64,000 nucleotides of DNA from Chrysophaeum taylorii (lineage: Eukaryota; Sar; Pelagophyceae; Pelagomonadales; Pelagomonadaceae), in contig JAQMWT010000122.1 in NCBI GenBank assembly GCA_029834535.1, positions 94,283-158,282 on the forward strand, read 5' to 3'. The position numbers were made by a program, and so were the translations under genes. Of the stretch, positions 1 through 9,785 are shown piece by piece. The notes below the pieces were generated by a model that was not told where the DNA came from, searched no databases, and worked only from the letters and a program-made list of their open reading frames with translations. Numbering within the stretch: position 1 is the stretch's first letter; each line of letters opens with the position of its first letter.

Positions 1-732
1 CTCTCGCTCAAGACCTCGGACTTCTCCGGCTTGGCGTTTATGTCCATCGATACTTTTTTTTCTATGTGTTTGCCGTTCTACGTTTTGGGCGTCTTGGGGC
101 GCCGACACAGCCGCATCCTTAACGCCGTGCTCGACTGGCCGGGGACGTGGTGGGCCTCGCTCGCGTCTTTCATCACATTCCTTGGATTGAGCTACGCGAG
201 CGTCGCGTACCATCTCGGTAAAAAAAGCTGGGGTTACGGCATACAATCGAAATTGTTCGAAAACCTCGACGACGCCTTCGACGCCACCCGCTCGTGGTTT
301 AGCGCCAATACGGGAAGGCTCACCTACGCGTTCCAGGATGTATTGGATGCGAAAAATTCAAAACTTCACAAATACCTCACCTTTGCGTGGTATATCGTGG
401 TCGGCGGCAACGTTGTCCGAGTCGCTCTGATGTTCTCTGCTGTGCGTCTCTTCTCGCGCGCGACCGCCGTCGTGTTTCCTCTCTTCGGGACGCTCGGAAT
501 CGACATCACCGGCATGGGCAAGCGCTCCATATCGAACTATCTCATGCACTGGTACATCTATCTCTTGCTCAATTTGACCTTCCTCCAAACTGACCAGCAT
601 TATGGTGCCTGGAAGATCATCTTCCTCGTCGTACTCACCTTCCTCCAGTCCATGTTCTGGATGTCCAAGCCCGTCTACGACATCGTTCGCCCTATCTTCC
701 TCGCCCCGCCGATGGACCGCCTCTTGTTGTAA
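1..732 (+). CDS. Acyltransferase-3-like multi-pass membrane protein (3' end only)
   Basis: The reading frame is open from the first base of the window, so only the C-terminal ~243 residues are present; the stop is at 730-732. The protein has about five hydrophobic segments. The best anchors are an early 'LPFYVLGVLGRR' segment, a late 'SNYLMHWYIY' segment with a conserved-looking histidine, and a cytosolic loop of about 80 residues between them. This layout fits the C-terminal half of the acyltransferase-3/OafA-like family, integral membrane enzymes that move acyl groups onto sugars or lipids. The catalytic N-terminal His would lie outside the window, so activity cannot be judged. No intron is needed. 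Another multi-pass membrane family is possible. Confidence 0.55.
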   Translation, partial: LSLKTSDFSGLAFMSIDTFFSMCLPFYVLGVLGRRHSRILNAVLDWPGTWWASLASFITFLGLSYASVAYHLGKKSWGYGIQSKLFENLDDAFDATRSWFSANTGRLTYAFQDVLDAKNSKLHKYLTFAWYIVVGGNVVRVALMFSAVRLFSRATAVVFPLFGTLGIDITGMGKRSISNYLMHWYIYLLLNLTFLQTDQHYGAWKIIFLVVLTFLQSMFWMSKPVYDIVRPIFLAPPMDRLLL

Positions 733-742
733 CTCTCGTTCT

Positions 743-808
743 CCTGGTTTACCGAAAGAAACCATCTTAGGAGTTCCTGGTTTACCGAAAGAAACCATCC
801 TAAGATCC
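743..808. repeat. Two-copy 33-bp tandem repeat just after the acyltransferase stop
   Basis: Two nearly identical 33-bp units start at 743 and 776, each beginning CCTGGTTTACCGAAAG. They lie 11 bp after the stop codon, so they probably belong to the 3' UTR. Confidence 0.85.
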
Positions 809-868
809 CGAATACATGGTATTAGAATAACGCTGCGACGAGGCGCGCAGGCAAGTAGGTGGTGCGCG

Positions 869-901
869 CCTTCCTTCCTTCCTTCCTTCCTTCCTTCCTT
901 C
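869..901. repeat. (TTCC)n microsatellite
   Basis: Eight tandem CTTC/TTCC units. Confidence 0.95.
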
Positions 902-1305
902 TGACCAGCGACGCCTGCTGCCGATGTTTGTTTCGGGGACTATCGACACACCTCGGCGATTTAGCCATTGTACAATCTCTCCTGCGACCATAGATAGATG
1001 TCCGCTACAACATCGCACTCTGACACACCACGTCGTTGCTCCTGCAGCCTCCTTTGTCCGCCTGTTCCTCCGCCGACCGTGCTGTTTTTTTTTTTCCGAG
1101 ACGCTCTTCCCGCTTCTTTAGCTTTCGGCACCTTTACCCCTCCATTCTTTTCTCCTAAGTTTGCCCTTTTCACATCTTCCGTTTTATAATAATATTGAGT
1201 AATAATATTCGTCGCAGGACGACGGCCTCACACTTTCCGTTTCTCATGGTTCACCGTTTGCTCCCCACTTCTAGCTTTCTTGCTTCTTTTTTCACACACG
1301 GTGGT

Positions 1306-1443
<138 letters not shown>

Positions 1444-2280
1444 GCGGCATTTATTTGTCAACCCATAACGGTTAACCGCACAGGCAGGTGACTACGTACA
1501 TGTTCACCCAGACACGACCACTTGACGTTGAAACGAATCCACAAAATTGATGCGCAGTTCGAAACGTTCGAAAGCGATAGTACGTAGATAGGCTTGCTTG
1601 CTCCAGAGCTCTTGGTCTATGAGGCAGCGCGTGCTTCCAAAGTCACCCGAACGGCGTGAGCCACCCACAAAGTGACTCGTCGACAAGCTTGCGATTGAAA
1701 CCGGCAACGTCAAGATATTCGAGTACGGGGACAACTGAACCCCATCCAAGTACCACACATCCGTAGTAAAAATGAACAACTGGGACTAAAAAAACAGACC
1801 TGACCTCTGAGTAATCAACGCCAGAGCGCCGGGTGGCGCCAGTGGCGCAATTATCTTTTATTATGGCAAGCAGTTCCTAGGAGAGGAAGATAGGATCATC
1901 TCTAGAGGGGACGAGAGGAAGAACCGAAGTAGGAGAAGAGGGTTTTCGGAACTTTGTTCGGAGGCATTGCCGTCACGAACACCGCCGCTACCCCCCATCG
2001 AGTGCGGGGCATCGATTTGCTTTGGCAGGTTTAGAGTCAACCGTGAAAACGAAACCATGACTACTGGGCTTCGGCCGCAGTGCTCGTGCGCATCTGTAAT
2101 GATGCCCGAAAAGAACGCCAAGTAGATCCCCCCCATTGCGTTCGCAGCCCTCGTACGTAACCAAGAGTAGAATATGGCAAAGGCGACTGCTGACGCTGAT
2201 TCTCGTTTTGGCGGTAAGTTACCCCGCACAAAAATTTTCACCCCTCATACTACTTTGGACAGCGCTAGCTAACTAAAGAA

Positions 2281-2683
2281 CTAACTTCAGACCTCTCCCG
2301 AGCATGGGAGCCAGGCCGGACCGGCAGGAGCAGGTCCTGTATCACGGAGGAAAATCACACAGTTGGGGTGGAGGCGAGGGACGAGTACTTGTTGATGGCG
2401 GACAACCACTGCGCGCGGTCTTGTGCGAGGTCGTGCCACGAGTTGAAGGGGGTGTCGAAGACGTCCGCCGCCGCAAAGATGCGAACAACTCCTCCTTCTT
2501 CTCGTCGCGTCGCAGGCCGCGGACGTTTTGGTCCACGAACAATCGACCTGTCCATCGCGTTCTGCCCAACCGAGCGAACCCCATCCCAGCGCAGAATTTC
2601 CGGGTGCTAACAGGCCAGTCCGGGAGGGCGAGCAGGCACCGTCTCACCCCGGGACGGTCGGGGCCGCCGCAGGGAGCAAGCGT
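2281..2683 (-). mobile_element. SINE-like element, copy A (long subtype)
   Basis: Member of the eight-copy dispersed family in this window. On the plus strand it begins with a degraded CTAA run followed by a shared block containing the hairpin CTCCCGAGCATGGGAG, and ends near AGCAAGCGT. In the direction of retroposition (tail = TTAG repeats) it lies on the minus strand. It carries a unique ~70-bp insert near 2450-2510 compared with copies C and F. Flanking repeats are imperfect, so it looks older than copies B, D, E and F. Confidence 0.75.
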
Positions 2684-3908
2684 AACCAAGAGTTAAGAAA
2701 AGTCATATTTGCATGTCACCTTCCTATCAGAAGAGTATCTCCGTTCTTGCTCCGTCCCCCCCCCTCCTCACCTCCAATCCAGCTTATATCTCTCAGACTA
2801 AGTGATGGAAGCAGTCAGCGTCCAGGGCACCCATGTGGTCGGGTGTTCATAAGCTTCGCGTCACGTTTGGGAGGGTGAGGTTATGTGTTTCTCGTCGCTC
2901 GCGCACAATGTTGGAAGCGAAGTTTCGGCTTGAATTTTCGTGCATCCAACAATTAGAAAGTAAGTCTTACCGAAATGTCCTTTTTTCCCGGAATTCGTAC
3001 CGGATAAATTTGACGGGAAATATGGAAATCGTGATGTCACGTGTGACGACTAGCCTTGGAGTGTACACCAACCCCAAGAAAACTAGAAGCAGAAAGCGAA
3101 AAAGAGCTGTGTCATGTTATTCGCGCGGGCGGGGGGTGCGGTGGGCACTCGCGCCACCCGGGAGCTTTGTCTCGAGCACACAATGGTGACGATCCTTCTC
3201 TGCGCCACGCTTGCGTCTTCGACCCGCAAGCCGAGCGCACGAGGTGACTTCAGAATAGCGCGATCACTCCGATTGAGGCTACGTTGCACAGTTTGAGGTT
3301 CTTAGAGGGTTTTTCATCCGCTACGTTCGGCGTTGGCTTTCGTTTCATCGTGTGCTCGCTCTCTCCGCTTTCCCTTTATATTCGTGAACTCCATCTTTAC
3401 CTCGGAAACAAAGGATGTCGATGAAAAAAAAGGTCGTTCCTCTCGACGACACGACGCGGAGAAACCACCGACTTCTCCAGTGACGGACGGGCGGGCGGGC
3501 GGGCGGGCGGGCGGGCCTTCAGGGTGATCTCTGAGTACGAATGTCTGGCTCCTTCGCGAAGAGGCATACAAAACAGGATGGGTTCTCTTCCTTTCCCTTC
3601 CCGTACCTTCCCTTTCCTTCCCTACCAGGTGCCTTTCTTTTTTTTTTCCCAACAAGCACGTACATACCTGAGATACATACTTAAATAGGAATCGTAGTTG
3701 CGGTGAGAAGCAGCAAGGGGGGAAGCGTAGTACAACGCCAGTTTGTATACCCCCAAAAAGTACCCAAAGGCTCGCACCTCGAGACACTGGACACGACACT
3801 GAAACAGCCGTGCTGTGAGCGTGTGGTTATCTCCGTCTTGTTCGCGGTCGGTTCGTCCGTTTTTCGGCCGCCGTGAAGGAGGCCTCCCGTGGTCCTGCCC
3901 GGGAGACC
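2684..3908. other. Intergenic spacer
   Basis: No supported gene. It contains a (GGGC)n run at about 3487-3518 and purine/pyrimidine-rich tracts around 3580-3650. The last ~150 bp should include the promoter of the gene starting at 3909. Confidence 0.6.
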
Positions 3909-4405
3909 ATGTCGGTCGAGGCGTACTTCGAGGACGCGGATAATAGCGCAGAATGGGACGACGAGATGAAGGGCCGGGAGAGCCAGGACGGGAAGGACGG
4001 TAAGTGGGAGGACGAGGTCAAGGGCAAGGAGGACAAGGCCTTGCTGAACCTCATCACCCAGACGGCCAAAAAGTCGAGCTACAACAACTCGAGACGGCAC
4101 GGCCTCAGCGCTCTCGACCCCGACGCCGAATTTGGCGGCAGCGTCGGCGGCGGCGGCAGCTCCTCCAAAAAGTAGGTCTTGTCTCTAGATGTGTGTGGTC
4201 GTTCCGTTCTTTCCCCGACGACGTTGATGATTGTGATCGTCGCAGGGATCGCGACGTAGGGTTCGGCGTCGAAAGAGCAAAACGCGCGCGTCTTCTTTAC
4301 GAGAGCGCGCAGGTCGATGTCCAACGAAAAAAGAAAGGCGGCGGCGGGTTCGTCTGCTGCGGCGGCGCTGCGGGTGCGCCAGAAGTGCTTCCATCTTATG
4401 ATTAA
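3909..4405 (+). CDS. Small acidic hypothetical protein (two exons)
   Basis: Model: join(3909..4171,4246..4405). Exon 1 begins MSVEAYFEDADNS, is rich in Asp/Glu/Lys and ends in a Gly/Ser run. The donor is AAAAA|GTAGGT; the acceptor CGTCGCAG at 4245 restores the frame (AA+G = Lys) and the second exon runs to TAA at 4403-4405, ending in a Cys-Cys-Gly-Gly-containing tail. The 74-bp intron is in the size range of other introns here. Alternative: the same donor also matches in phase the acceptor TTTTAG at 4589, which would make exon 1 the N-terminus of the kinase below (418-bp intron). I recognise no family; function unknown. Confidence 0.45.
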
Positions 4406-4566
4406 AGTGCGCGCGTGCGTTTGTATGAGACGTCGCTGCAGACGTGGACAACGGTCAAGCGTCGTCGTCGTCGAGAAGAGGAGCTAAGAGCGACAGGCTC
4501 GTGCTGTGAGTAGCCTTAAAAGAAACGAATCCCTCGTGTCGTCGTCGTGTTTGTTGTTTATACCGT

Positions 4567-5826
4567 ATGTATGTGCACGGTCGTTTTAGGCGAGACCCGA
4601 CGTCGAAAGTGTCGTACAACATCGAGCACCTCATCGGCGAGGGGGGGTTCAGCAAGGTGCTGCTGGTCCGGGCTAAGTCGGGCCACATAGAGTTGTCGGC
4701 GGCGAACGAGGCGTCGGGGGGAAACCACGCGTCGTTGGTGGGGTCTCTCGATCAGGGCGCGACGGAGAATGGCAAGGTGTACGCGGCGAAAATAATCCCA
4801 AAGTCGCACCTGAAGAGCGCGGGCGAGTCGTTCATCAAGGCGACCATGCTCGAGCGGAATATCCTGGGGAAGTTTCACCACCCGTTCTTGCTCAAGCTGT
4901 ACCACGCGTTCCAGGAACGAGATCGGCTCATTCTGGTGATCGACTACTGTCCGGGGGGATCGCTGCACACGCACGTGAACATCTCGCTCCGCGAGAAGGG
5001 ATCGGGTTTCGACGAGGAGCGCGCGGCGTTCTACGTGGCCGAGATAGCTCTGGCGATCGCGCATCTCCATAAGCACGGGATCGTCCACCGCGATTTGAAG
5101 TTAGAAAACGTGCTCATGTATCGGTCGGGCCACTGCGCTGTCTCGGACTTTGGTGCCTCGAAGCGCATCAAGCCGATGGACCCCGAGCAGTGCTCGGCCG
5201 GAAAGACGCGAGGACACGCGCCCACGGCGCCGACCGACTCGAGCTGCGACGCGGGCGACACGGGCGGCGAAGTCGCGCCGATCGTGACGCATACGAAATC
5301 AATCGTCGGGACGCCGGCCTACATGGCACCCGAGATGCTGTTGACGCAGCCCTACGACTTCTCGGTCGACTGGTGGGCTCTCGGGGTCGTCCTCTTCACG
5401 ATGCTCAAGGGTCGCCTACCGTTCGACGCGCCCGAGGAGGAGAAGATGCTGTGGCGAATCGTCAAGTCCAAGCCACGGTACGACCCGAACTGGTCCCAAC
5501 CCCTCCTCGACGTGCTCCGGGCGCTCCTCCAGAAGCGACCCACCACGCGTCTCTCGTCGCTTCGCGCGCTCTCGAGACACGAGCTCTATCGCGATACGGA
5601 CTGGCGCGCGCTCGAGCATCTCGAAATCAAACCCCCCTACGTCCCATCGTTCGACACCGACAATGACACCAAGTACCTCCCAAAACGCATCGCCGAAACC
5701 ACGCTCCCGACCATGTCCCTCGACTATAAAAAAGGCGACTCGATGAAGAAGCTCTTCAGAAAATTCTCGCACCGCGGCTCCTTCGACGCGTCCTTCGGGC
5801 GCCTCTACGCGCAAGATACCTCCTAA
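4567..5826 (+). CDS. AGC-like serine/threonine protein kinase
   Basis: A 419-residue protein consisting mostly of one kinase domain. Visible motifs are the Gly loop IGEGGFSKV (23-31), ATP-anchoring Lys75 in VYAAK, catalytic HRDLKLEN (174-181), DFG (194-196), the P+1 loop GTPAYMAPE (248-256), and DWWALGVVLF just after it, the form usual in AGC kinases. Between DFG and the GTP loop there is an insert of about 40 residues, so the activation segment is unusually long. The C-terminal ~80 residues are basic and lack a clear hydrophobic motif, so assignment to PKA/PKG/S6K subgroups is not possible. The first Met may be internal: see the alternative splice noted for the gene starting at 3909. Soluble, presumably cytosolic signalling enzyme. 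Confidence 0.88.
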   Translation: MYVHGRFRRDPTSKVSYNIEHLIGEGGFSKVLLVRAKSGHIELSAANEASGGNHASLVGSLDQGATENGKVYAAKIIPKSHLKSAGESFIKATMLERNILGKFHHPFLLKLYHAFQERDRLILVIDYCPGGSLHTHVNISLREKGSGFDEERAAFYVAEIALAIAHLHKHGIVHRDLKLENVLMYRSGHCAVSDFGASKRIKPMDPEQCSAGKTRGHAPTAPTDSSCDAGDTGGEVAPIVTHTKSIVGTPAYMAPEMLLTQPYDFSVDWWALGVVLFTMLKGRLPFDAPEEEKMLWRIVKSKPRYDPNWSQPLLDVLRALLQKRPTTRLSSLRALSRHELYRDTDWRALEHLEIKPPYVPSFDTDNDTKYLPKRIAETTLPTMSLDYKKGDSMKKLFRKFSHRGSFDASFGRLYAQDTS

Positions 5827-6740
5827 AATGAAAAATGGACGACCACCACCACCACCACCACCACCACCATCGAGGCGGAAGGAAAACAAAAACATAAAAA
5901 AACCCTTTGTCGTCGTCGCAGTCGCGTGCAAACGACCACCACTGTTCGAACGAACGATCGAACGATCGATCTTCTTCCGCGTTGTTGTTCGCACCCACCA
6001 GAGCCGCGACCACCGTCGTGTCGTCCTCTTCTTATTCTCATCATCAAAGGCCGGCCCTACGAATACGTCTGTCCAGGCCATTTTCACCTCCACTCAAGTT
6101 GTTGTTGTCGTTGTCTCCGGCAAGCCTCGAGACGGTCCCCGAATCCTACTAGAGGAATTGGACGCGACCGCGACGCTCGGTTGGTTACCACAAAATCTAT
6201 CTCGCTCGTTCGGTCCGCCTCCTCTCCGTCAATCGCGAGCACCCTTCGTGTGTGACCTCCGCCCTCTCCTCGCTTTGATTTTGCTCATTGCCCTTGGTCT
6301 GTTTGCGCGACATCAAAAGAACAACGCACCGCTTCTTCTCCAAGTCACTTTATAAGCGGCGTGCTTCTTCGTCGTCGTTCTCCTCCTAATATTATGGCCA
6401 CCACTGGATAGATCACACCGAACGGCATTCCTCGCGCGCTTCAAGGCCACGCCGCCTCCTCACAGGTGCTCCGGCATCACCCTCGAGGGTCGTCGTGCGG
6501 GCCAGTACTCCAACGTTCTGGGCCCCTCCCCGAGCGCACATGTCTAACATGCACTTCCGAGCCGGCGCGCTCTACCGAGGAGCTAGTAGGATCGCACATA
6601 AGAGTCGGAACTCGTCGTGTGCATTGGGGTGGAGCGCGGCAGCGAGCCCGAGACCCGAGGTGAGGTGAGGTTATGTATGTTCCCCCACCACTCCCACAAG
6701 AGGAGCCCCCGTCTTATAGTGTGTGCCCACCTCGGCGAAG
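5827..6740. other. Intergenic spacer with (CCA)n microsatellite
   Basis: Contains a CACCAC run at 5842-5868, several CGAACGAT-type short repeats near 5945-5970 and pyrimidine-rich DNA. No supported gene. The final 100-200 bp should hold the ClpR promoter. Confidence 0.6.
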
Positions 6741-7654
6741 ATGATGATGTTGATGATGCCACGGCGGCATGTGCTCCTTTGCTCCGTGCTGATGGTAACG
6801 GGCGTCGCGTTGCGCCACGGATCCGGGCCGCTCCTCACTCGTGCGTCGTCGACGACGGGCCGACGACGACAGCAAGGTACGTCCGCAGAGAGAGGACCTG
6901 TGAAAAACAAATGGAGTCGCTCGCTCGCCTCAGGCGCATCGCGGGGAATCGTGATGATGCCGCAGAACGTGCCGCAGGTACGACTTTCTCTACCCCCCAC
7001 CCCCCCCCCAAGACTGCTGCCTGGCAGGTGCCTTATCAGCCGCCTGGCACCGACCAGCACATGTTCGTGGACATTTACCAAAGACTGTACCGGGACCGCA
7101 TCCTGCTCGTTGGAAATTTCCTTGACGAGGAACAATGCAACACCCTCGTCGCAGTCTTGCTGTACCTCAAGTACGAAAACCCCAACAAGCCCATCTCGAT
7201 CTACATGAACGTTCCCGGGGCGCTTATGAAGCCGTGCTTGGCCGTCTACGACACGATCCAGCAGCTCTCGTGTCCGGTCAGCACCATCAACCTCGGCCTC
7301 TGCACGGGCATGTCCGCCTTCCTCTGCAGCGCGGGCACCAAGGGCATGCGCTATTCCCTCCCCAACGCGCGCTTCCTCATGCAGCGAACCGGGCTCGACG
7401 ATCCGTACCAGGGCACCGCCGCCGACATTGGGTTGGTTGTCAAGGAGAACCTCCGCGACAATGACCGAGTCGAGAAGGCCCTCGCCCAAATGACAGGCCA
7501 GTCCATCGAGACAATCAAGCGTGACATGCAGCGGGACTTTTATCTTTCGGCTTACGAGGCGGTCCAGTACGGCCTCATTGACAAGGTCCTCATCCCGCAG
7601 ACCGGGGGATTCAACAAGCCGGAGAAGGGGTTGAACTCCATCGAGTTCGCCTGA
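6741..7654 (+). CDS. clpR: Plastid ClpR, non-catalytic ClpP-like subunit
   Basis: Model: join(6741..6977,7028..7654), 287 residues; the 50-bp GT-AG intron is phase 0 and splicing joins NVPQ to VPYQPPG. The body matches the ClpP protease fold along its whole length (INLGLCTGMSAFL, AGTKGMRYSLPNARFLMQ, AYEAVQYGLIDKVL). However, the nucleophilic Ser of the GQAASM motif is Gly173, and the catalytic His after LPNxR is Gln198, so this is a ClpR-type structural subunit of the plastid Clp core rather than an active protease. The first ~25 residues form a hydrophobic signal-like stretch followed by a Ser/Arg/Thr-rich, acid-poor region, as in bipartite plastid targeting of secondary algae. The start was chosen as the first ATG of the frame, within an ATG cluster at 6741-6758. 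Confidence 0.88.
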
Positions 7655-8232
7655 AGAAGACGAAGAAGGAGAAGAAGAAGAAGAAGAAGAAGACATCATG
7701 CCGTGTCGGCCTTGGTCGCGCCTTGGTCGCTGAGACCCCCTCGCACGACGGACCGAAAAGCAACAATCCTAACTACTTATCGACAGATGTTTGTCTGTCT
7801 GTCTGTCTGTTTGTTTGTCTTTAAGTGTCGACTGCTAAGAGGGGTGTGTGTGTGGGGCATGAAGGATGTGGGTGGGTTTGCGGGGTGTGAGGGATGTGCC
7901 TGACGGGCGGAGATAAGTACGCGGGACCTAGTCGGGGTCATCGCCGAGGCGTGGGGCAGGCGAAGAGAGGACGGGCCCCGCCCGTAGGTCGTACGCATGC
8001 TGCCGCCGGACGTATGTGCGACGAAGGGTGACGTCCTGCTGGGATCGGGCGGCCTGGGTGGGGTTCCCCGAGGCGGCGACATGGGTGAGGGCGGTGAGGG
8101 CAAAGCGAGCCCGGCCTAATGCGTTGGCGATCCCCCACTCACGGTAGATGCGGCGAGTTTGGGCCGCTTTTGCCTCCGTGAAGTTTGTCCCCCGATTTAG
8201 GGTAAGGATAAGGTAGGCCCGCGAGGCACGGA
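7655..8232. other. Intergenic spacer with a family-2 repeat
   Basis: Begins with an (AAG)n run after the ClpR stop, followed by a (TGTC)n run at about 7790-7815 and the repeat listed at 7826-8050. No gene seen. Confidence 0.6.
7826..8050 (+). repeat. Dispersed repeat family 2 (starts GTCGACTGCTAAG), copy 1
   Basis: About 225 bp, related over its length to the inverted copy at 16265-16462 and more distantly to 42748-42940. The block around GGGGCAGGCGAAGAG and CATGCTGCCGCCGGACG is the best conserved part. It lies directly upstream of the Helitron helicase remnant. Confidence 0.75.
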
Positions 8233-8740
8233 TTGATCCTCCAAGCCGTCTACGGCGACCTCGCAGACTATTTCCACGACCCGCGGCGGCTCTTTCAGCG
8301 CGCCATTCTCACGCCCCGTCGAAACGATGTTGTCGATGCTGACAACGCGCGCGTGACCGCGGCCTTTTTCCAGGAGACGAGGCGTCGGAGTTCTTTTCGG
8401 CCGAATAGGTTGGGTCGGAAGACGACGCCTCGCTCTTTACAGTCGAGTTTTCAACTCCCTGACAGCCAACGGCATGCTGACTTTGATCGCGAGCTTAAAG
8501 TCTTCGCAACCTCGACCCGTCGCACGGCCACTGCAACGGTACCAGATACATGATTGATCGTGTCGTTGTCACCGAGGCTCCTCCAACCTGTATCCCTTAA
8601 GGCCCGCCTACGCCAAACGATCAACAAGAGCCAGGGCCAGACGCCCCGCGAGGTCCGCGTCCTCTTGTCCACAAGCCCGTCTTCTGACACGTCCAGCTCT
8701 ACGTGGCTCTCTGTCGATCGGCAACCCCGAGAATATGCTC
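8233..8740 (+). pseudogene. Helitron-type PIF1-like helicase, decayed C-terminal part
   Basis: Three reading frames together follow the C-terminal part of Helitron PIF1-family helicases in the right order. First comes LADYFHDP...RAILTPRRNDVVDADNARV (8250-8350), then GDEASEFFSAE in another frame (8380-8405), then RNLDPSHGHCNGTRYMIDRV (8508-8570), TINKSQGQTPREV (8615-8660) and finally VFxHVQLYVALCRSATPR (8670-8730). The RNLD..GxCNGTR and TINKSQGQ motifs are diagnostic of this helicase group. Several frameshifts and stops separate the blocks, so it cannot encode a working enzyme. The Rep nuclease half is not visible here. It was probably part of a Helitron whose 3' end lies between here and the repeats near 8820-8990. 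Confidence 0.82.
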
Positions 8741-8816
8741 TTCTGAGTCGACGACTCCACCCTACCTCACACGTGCTCCGCAATACCGATAAGCCCCTTC
8801 CCGGCGTCTACACGCG

Positions 8817-8945
8817 CACTGTAGGTGAACTTACTGGGACCAGGTGAACTTTCTGGGGTTTGAGATTGGGACTAGGTGAATATAGTGACCAGGTGAACTT
8901 ACTGAGACCAGGTGAACTTACTGGGGGTTTTAGAGTAAACTCAAA
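8817..8945 (+). repeat. Minisatellite of 'GGTGAACTTACTGGG' units, block 1
   Basis: Five degenerate units built on AGGTGAACTTACTGG, alternating with GGGTTTGAGATTGGGACT. The same repeat reappears at 9566-9705, beyond SINE copy B. The block ends in the 20-bp motif AGAGTAAACTCAAAGGTTAG, which is also found near 31370 and 62842. Confidence 0.8.
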
Positions 8946-9122
8946 GGTTAGCGGCGTGTGCGGATCAAAGCAGCTTAGATTGGCGGTGGGAAATGTCAGT
9001 GTGTGTGTGAGGACCAATTAACGGAACTCTACTTTCTGTTCGAACGAGCATGTATGCTCGAAACGGAAACACAAAATCTGCGTTTTGTAAAGCCGATTCA
9101 TTTCAAAACGCTTCACTCGAGG

Positions 9123-9363
9123 TTGGCAGCCGGAACGTTCGCAGTGGGACGGGGTATGGCCGGGGGGCGCAGACGGAAGGTTATCGACGAGTTGGTTGTC
9201 AGTCACATCGCGGTCTCCTCGTCGCACGGCGACAAGCTTGATGATCACTCTCCGCCGACCCACCTTTCGGCGCCCCTCGTCTACAGGCCCGTGATTCCGG
9301 ACTGGCTCCTGTCGGTCCGGCCTGGCTCCCATGCTCGGGAGAGGGCTGAAGTTAGTTAGTTAG
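9123..9363 (+). mobile_element. SINE-like element, copy B (short subtype), with TSD
   Basis: 5'-truncated copy in tail-last orientation. It ends in TTAG repeats and is bracketed by a perfect 10-bp target-site duplication TCACTCGAGG at 9113-9122 and 9364-9373. Shares an internal block (GTCAGTCACATCGCGGTC) with copies E and G only. Confidence 0.88.
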
Positions 9364-9565
9364 TCACTCGAGGCCTACTTTCTGTTCTTTGCTAAATGTA
9401 TGAGCCAAAAGCATTAATGTTTATAAAATGTTTTGTTCTTGCTATCTACGGCGACCCTTGGAGTATCGAAGAGACCGTAGAAGTTTGAGCGAGAATCTGG
9501 GTTCGTTGCTGTACGTACGTCTCGGCGGGGGTGAGAGCGACGAGCTCAAAGGAGAGTGGGTGTGG

Positions 9566-9705
9566 GTTTACGCCGAACTTACTGGGGTTAGAGATTGGGT
9601 TTACGCCGAATTTGCTGGGGTTAGAGATTGGACTAGGTGAACTTGACAGAAACAGGTGAACTTTTTGCTGGGGTTAGAGATTGGGACTAGGTGAACTTAC
9701 TGGCC
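9566..9705 (+). repeat. Minisatellite, block 2
   Basis: Four units of the same type as 8817-8945 (GGGGTTAGAGATTGG plus AGGTGAACTTACTGG). It ends about 80 bp before the start codon of the carboxypeptidase gene, so it may lie in its promoter or 5' UTR. Confidence 0.8.
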
Positions 9706-9785
9706 TGCACTTGTTATATATAGATAAACAAACCGCTTAGCCCTAACAACGGCAAGAAGAAGCAGAAGATGAGTTTGTCGCGTCG

